Assembly (NCBI GenBank): GCA_013697225.1
Contig: JACCXG010000512.1
Coordinates: 1-6,369 of the forward strand
Direction of reading: 5' to 3'
Length of the DNA stretch: 6,369 bases
Source of the DNA: Acidobacteriota bacterium
GTDB lineage: Bacteria; Acidobacteriota; Vicinamibacteria; Vicinamibacterales; 2-12-FULL-66-21
The notes under the pieces were generated by a model. It was not told the origin of the DNA, made no database searches, and saw nothing but the letters and a program-made list of their open reading frames with translations. Numbering within the stretch: the first letter of the stretch is position 1; every line of letters begins with the position of its first letter. Shown piece by piece: positions 4,935-6,369 of the stretch. The position numbers and the translations under genes are program-made.

Positions 4935-5879
4935 CTATTGGTCGCGCGGCGGCGGCCTGCGCCCGGTCTTCTCGAAGATGTAGTCGTCGCGCTGCTTCTG
5001 CAGTTCCGGCGTGAGGGGGCCATAGATCTGGCGGGACGTGTACTTCCCTGTACTCAGCATCATCAGGCTCCAGTCGTCGCGGGCCTTCGACAGCTCCCCG
5101 GATTGGACCACCTCCTGGACCAGGTGCGGCGGAATGAACCAGAGGCCCTCGCGATCGGCGAGCACCACGTCGCCCGGCATCACCAGAGCATTGCCGATGC
5201 GCACCGGGATGTTGATGCCGGTCACCATCACACGCATGCCCTGGGCCGGAAACGAGTTCTTATAGTACGCCTGCATGCCAGTCTCCGCGATGCGGTCCAG
5301 CCAGTAGATGCCGCCGTCCACGATCATGCCGTTGTTGGTGGTGGTCTGGATGTAGTGCGCGAGCTTGTTGCCGACGAAATTCCAGTTCGCGCCGAAGACG
5401 TCGGCCACGATGACGTCGCCGGGCTGCAGCATGTCGATGGCGGTCTGGTTCCGGGCAGGGGTCGTGCCCTTCGCTTGCGCCTCCGCCTCGTCCACTTCCG
5501 CGACGTCACCCCGCAGGGGCATAAACTGCACCGTGAACACCCGCCCGACCATCTTCTGGTCCGGCTGCAGCACCTTCCAGCCGTCGCGCAACTCGAACTG
5601 GTTCGGAAAGCCCCGGGCGGGCAACACCGCCTGCACCTCTTCGGCGATGAGCCCCTTGATCCGCTCCAGCATCTCATCGGGGACCTTGGGCCTTCCATCC
5701 GGAAACCGTTCGTACGGATTCTTGACCGTGTACTTGATCAACTGATCCGGCGTCCACTGAAAGAGTTGAGCGGATGCGGAGTCGGCACACAAACACATCG
5801 CGCCCAGAACCAGGGCGGCGGAAACAACCCGAGCACCCGAGTCAGTCCCCACGAGTCCGGAAATGCTTCGCATCGACAT
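4935..5879 (-). CDS. Exported RraA-like protein with altered active-site motif
   Basis: The protein has 314 residues. ATG at 5879 is preferred over the ATG at 5873 because GGAGGA (5885-5890) precedes it by 5 nt. A signal peptide spans residues 1-37, with hydrophobic core about 19-31 and likely cleavage at A-S-A|Q. The RraA-like core follows: G-D-V-I-V-A-D (154-160), G-N-K-L-A (170-174), G-M-I-V-D-G-G (184-190) and M-P-G-D-V-V-L-A-D-R-E-G (234-245). The family includes 4-hydroxy-4-methyl-2-oxoglutarate aldolase/oxaloacetate decarboxylase and the RNase E inhibitor RraA, and is often misnamed dimethylmenaquinone methyltransferase. The aldolases need D-G-x-x-R-D, whose Arg binds substrate and Asp holds the metal. 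Here the motif reads D-G-G-I-Y-W, so both residues are replaced (Tyr192, Trp193). Aldolase activity is therefore uncertain. The N-terminal extension to about residue 110 and a charged C-terminal tail exceed the usual ~160-220 residues. It lies 92 nt after a PQQ-propeller gene on the same strand. Confidence 0.85.
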   Translation of the reverse strand: MSMRSISGLVGTDSGARVVSAALVLGAMCLCADSASAQLFQWTPDQLIKYTVKNPYERFPDGRPKVPDEMLERIKGLIAEEVQAVLPARGFPNQFELRDGWKVLQPDQKMVGRVFTVQFMPLRGDVAEVDEAEAQAKGTTPARNQTAIDMLQPGDVIVADVFGANWNFVGNKLAHYIQTTTNNGMIVDGGIYWLDRIAETGMQAYYKNSFPAQGMRVMVTGINIPVRIGNALVMPGDVVLADREGLWFIPPHLVQEVVQSGELSKARDDWSLMMLSTGKYTSRQIYGPLTPELQKQRDDYIFEKTGRRPPPRDQ

Positions 5880-5907
5880 GGTCTTCCTCCAGACGTCCAG
5901 CCCGCCT

Positions 5908-5925
5908 GATCAGAGCTGATCTCTG
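5908..5925. repeat. Overlapping inverted repeats upstream of the RraA-like gene
   Basis: GATCAG-AG-CTGATC (5908-5921) is a 6-bp inverted repeat with a 2-nt centre. It overlaps CAGAG-CTGAT-CTCTG (5911-5925), a 5-bp stem with a 5-nt loop. The two cannot form together. They sit 29 nt or more upstream of the start at 5879, within the 92-nt gap after the PQQ-propeller gene. They could be an operator or mRNA hairpin. No matching promoter boxes or T-run were seen. Confidence 0.3.
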
Positions 5926-5971
5926 GCACAGCCACACGCATGCAGCGGCGCCATCCTGTCACACGGAAATC

Positions 5972-6369
5972 CTAGCGCTGCGGCAGCTCGAGCTTCGCTA
6001 TCGTCTTCTTGTCACGGATGTAGAGATTCGATCCCACCAGCGTGGGCGTCGTCCAGGACCAGCTGGTGAGCACCTGGTGCTCGGCCAGAACCTCCAGCCC
6101 ATGCCGGGATGTCCGCGCCAGCCCCAGCAGGCCCTCCTCATCCAGCACCACGAGCTTGCCGTCGGCCAGCAACAGGTTCGCGCGTGAGAAGCGGCGGTCC
6201 TGCCACAGCACCTTTCCCGTCTCGACGTCGATTGCCGAGAGGAATGTCGGGCCGAAGTCGCCGCTCGAGCCCACGATGAAGTCGCCCATACGGATGGAAC
6301 TGGTGAACTGGACCCGCATCCGCAGTGAGTGCCAACGCTCCTCGACCGCCGTGGAACTCCCCTTGCGGC
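5972..6369 (-). CDS. PQQ-type beta-propeller repeat protein (5' end outside window)
   Basis: The frame runs from the right edge (last full codon 6367-6365) to TAG at 5974-5972, so about 131 C-terminal residues are visible. An internal ATG at 6319 is not the start because coding sequence continues above it. The sequence contains typical PQQ-like blades: A-I-D-V-E-T-G-K-V-L-W-Q-D, then L-L-L-A-D-G-K-L-V-V-L-D-E-E-G, and a last blade W-T-T-P-T-L-V-G-S-N-L-Y-I-R-D. Such propellers include quinoprotein dehydrogenases and BamB-like scaffold proteins; many Acidobacteriota and Planctomycetota copies are probably structural. The visible part has no quinone-coordinating or cytochrome c motif, so enzyme activity cannot be claimed. 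It is upstream of the RraA-like gene on the same strand (92 nt), possibly co-transcribed. Export cannot be judged without the N-terminus. Confidence 0.85.
   Translation of the reverse strand, partial: RKGSSTAVEERWHSLRMRVQFTSSIRMGDFIVGSSGDFGPTFLSAIDVETGKVLWQDRRFSRANLLLADGKLVVLDEEGLLGLARTSRHGLEVLAEHQVLTSWSWTTPTLVGSNLYIRDKKTIAKLELPQR

Noticed and set aside
4923..4936. Possible terminator GGGC-ACGC-GCCC between the deacetylase and RraA-like genes
   Set aside because: Stem of only four GC pairs plus a G-T, followed by TATT rather than a T-run; too weak to call.
1..6369. CRISPR, defence, phage or insertion-sequence content
   Set aside because: No spaced direct repeats, transposase, integrase, terminal inverted repeats or nuclease motifs were found on either strand.

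Overview
This GC-rich window looks like a chromosomal segment of a free-living bacterium with a large exported proteome. I favour an Acidobacteriota (Vicinamibacteria-like) origin. That is inference from the gene families: a Tat-signalled SelA-like PLP enzyme, a signal-peptide RraA-like protein, a PIG-L deacetylase, and NHL and PQQ-type propellers. No rRNA or other phylogenetic marker is present. I see no tRNA, CRISPR array, insertion sequence, phage gene or defence system.

Layout. 1-619 (+): 3' part of a GNAT acetyltransferase gene, cut by the left edge. 620-783: convergent spacer with two strong hairpins. 784-3134 (-): a two-gene operon read right to left, with a Tat-exported SelA-like PLP enzyme (1920-3134) followed 41 nt later by a secreted NHL/peptidyl-amidating-lyase-like propeller (784-1878, TTG start). 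3135-3264: divergent control region with a perfect TTGACA -35 box and an 8-bp inverted repeat overlapping the promoter. 3265-3782 (+): a chimeric pseudogene in which the first ~37 codons of an lldD-type FMN hydroxy-acid dehydrogenase run in frame into the 3' half of a 2-keto-3-deoxygluconate kinase gene (kdgK), which is itself broken by several indels. 3853-4911 (+): exported PIG-L (LmbE) deacetylase. 4935-5879 (-): exported RraA-like protein lacking the canonical Arg-Asp active-site pair. 5972-6369 (-): C-terminal part of a PQQ-type beta-propeller protein, cut by the right edge.

The intact genes other than GNAT and the edge-truncated propeller all carry export signals. A deacetylase, a PLP enzyme of the family that contains D-glucosaminate-6-phosphate ammonia-lyase, an aldolase-like RraA protein and the relic of kdgK would fit extracytoplasmic breakdown of amino sugars or sugar acids to 2-keto-3-deoxy sugars. 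This is a hypothesis, not a demonstrated pathway. The most unusual features are the lldD'-'kdgK chimera, the Tat-exported PLP enzyme and the RraA protein with a replaced catalytic motif.
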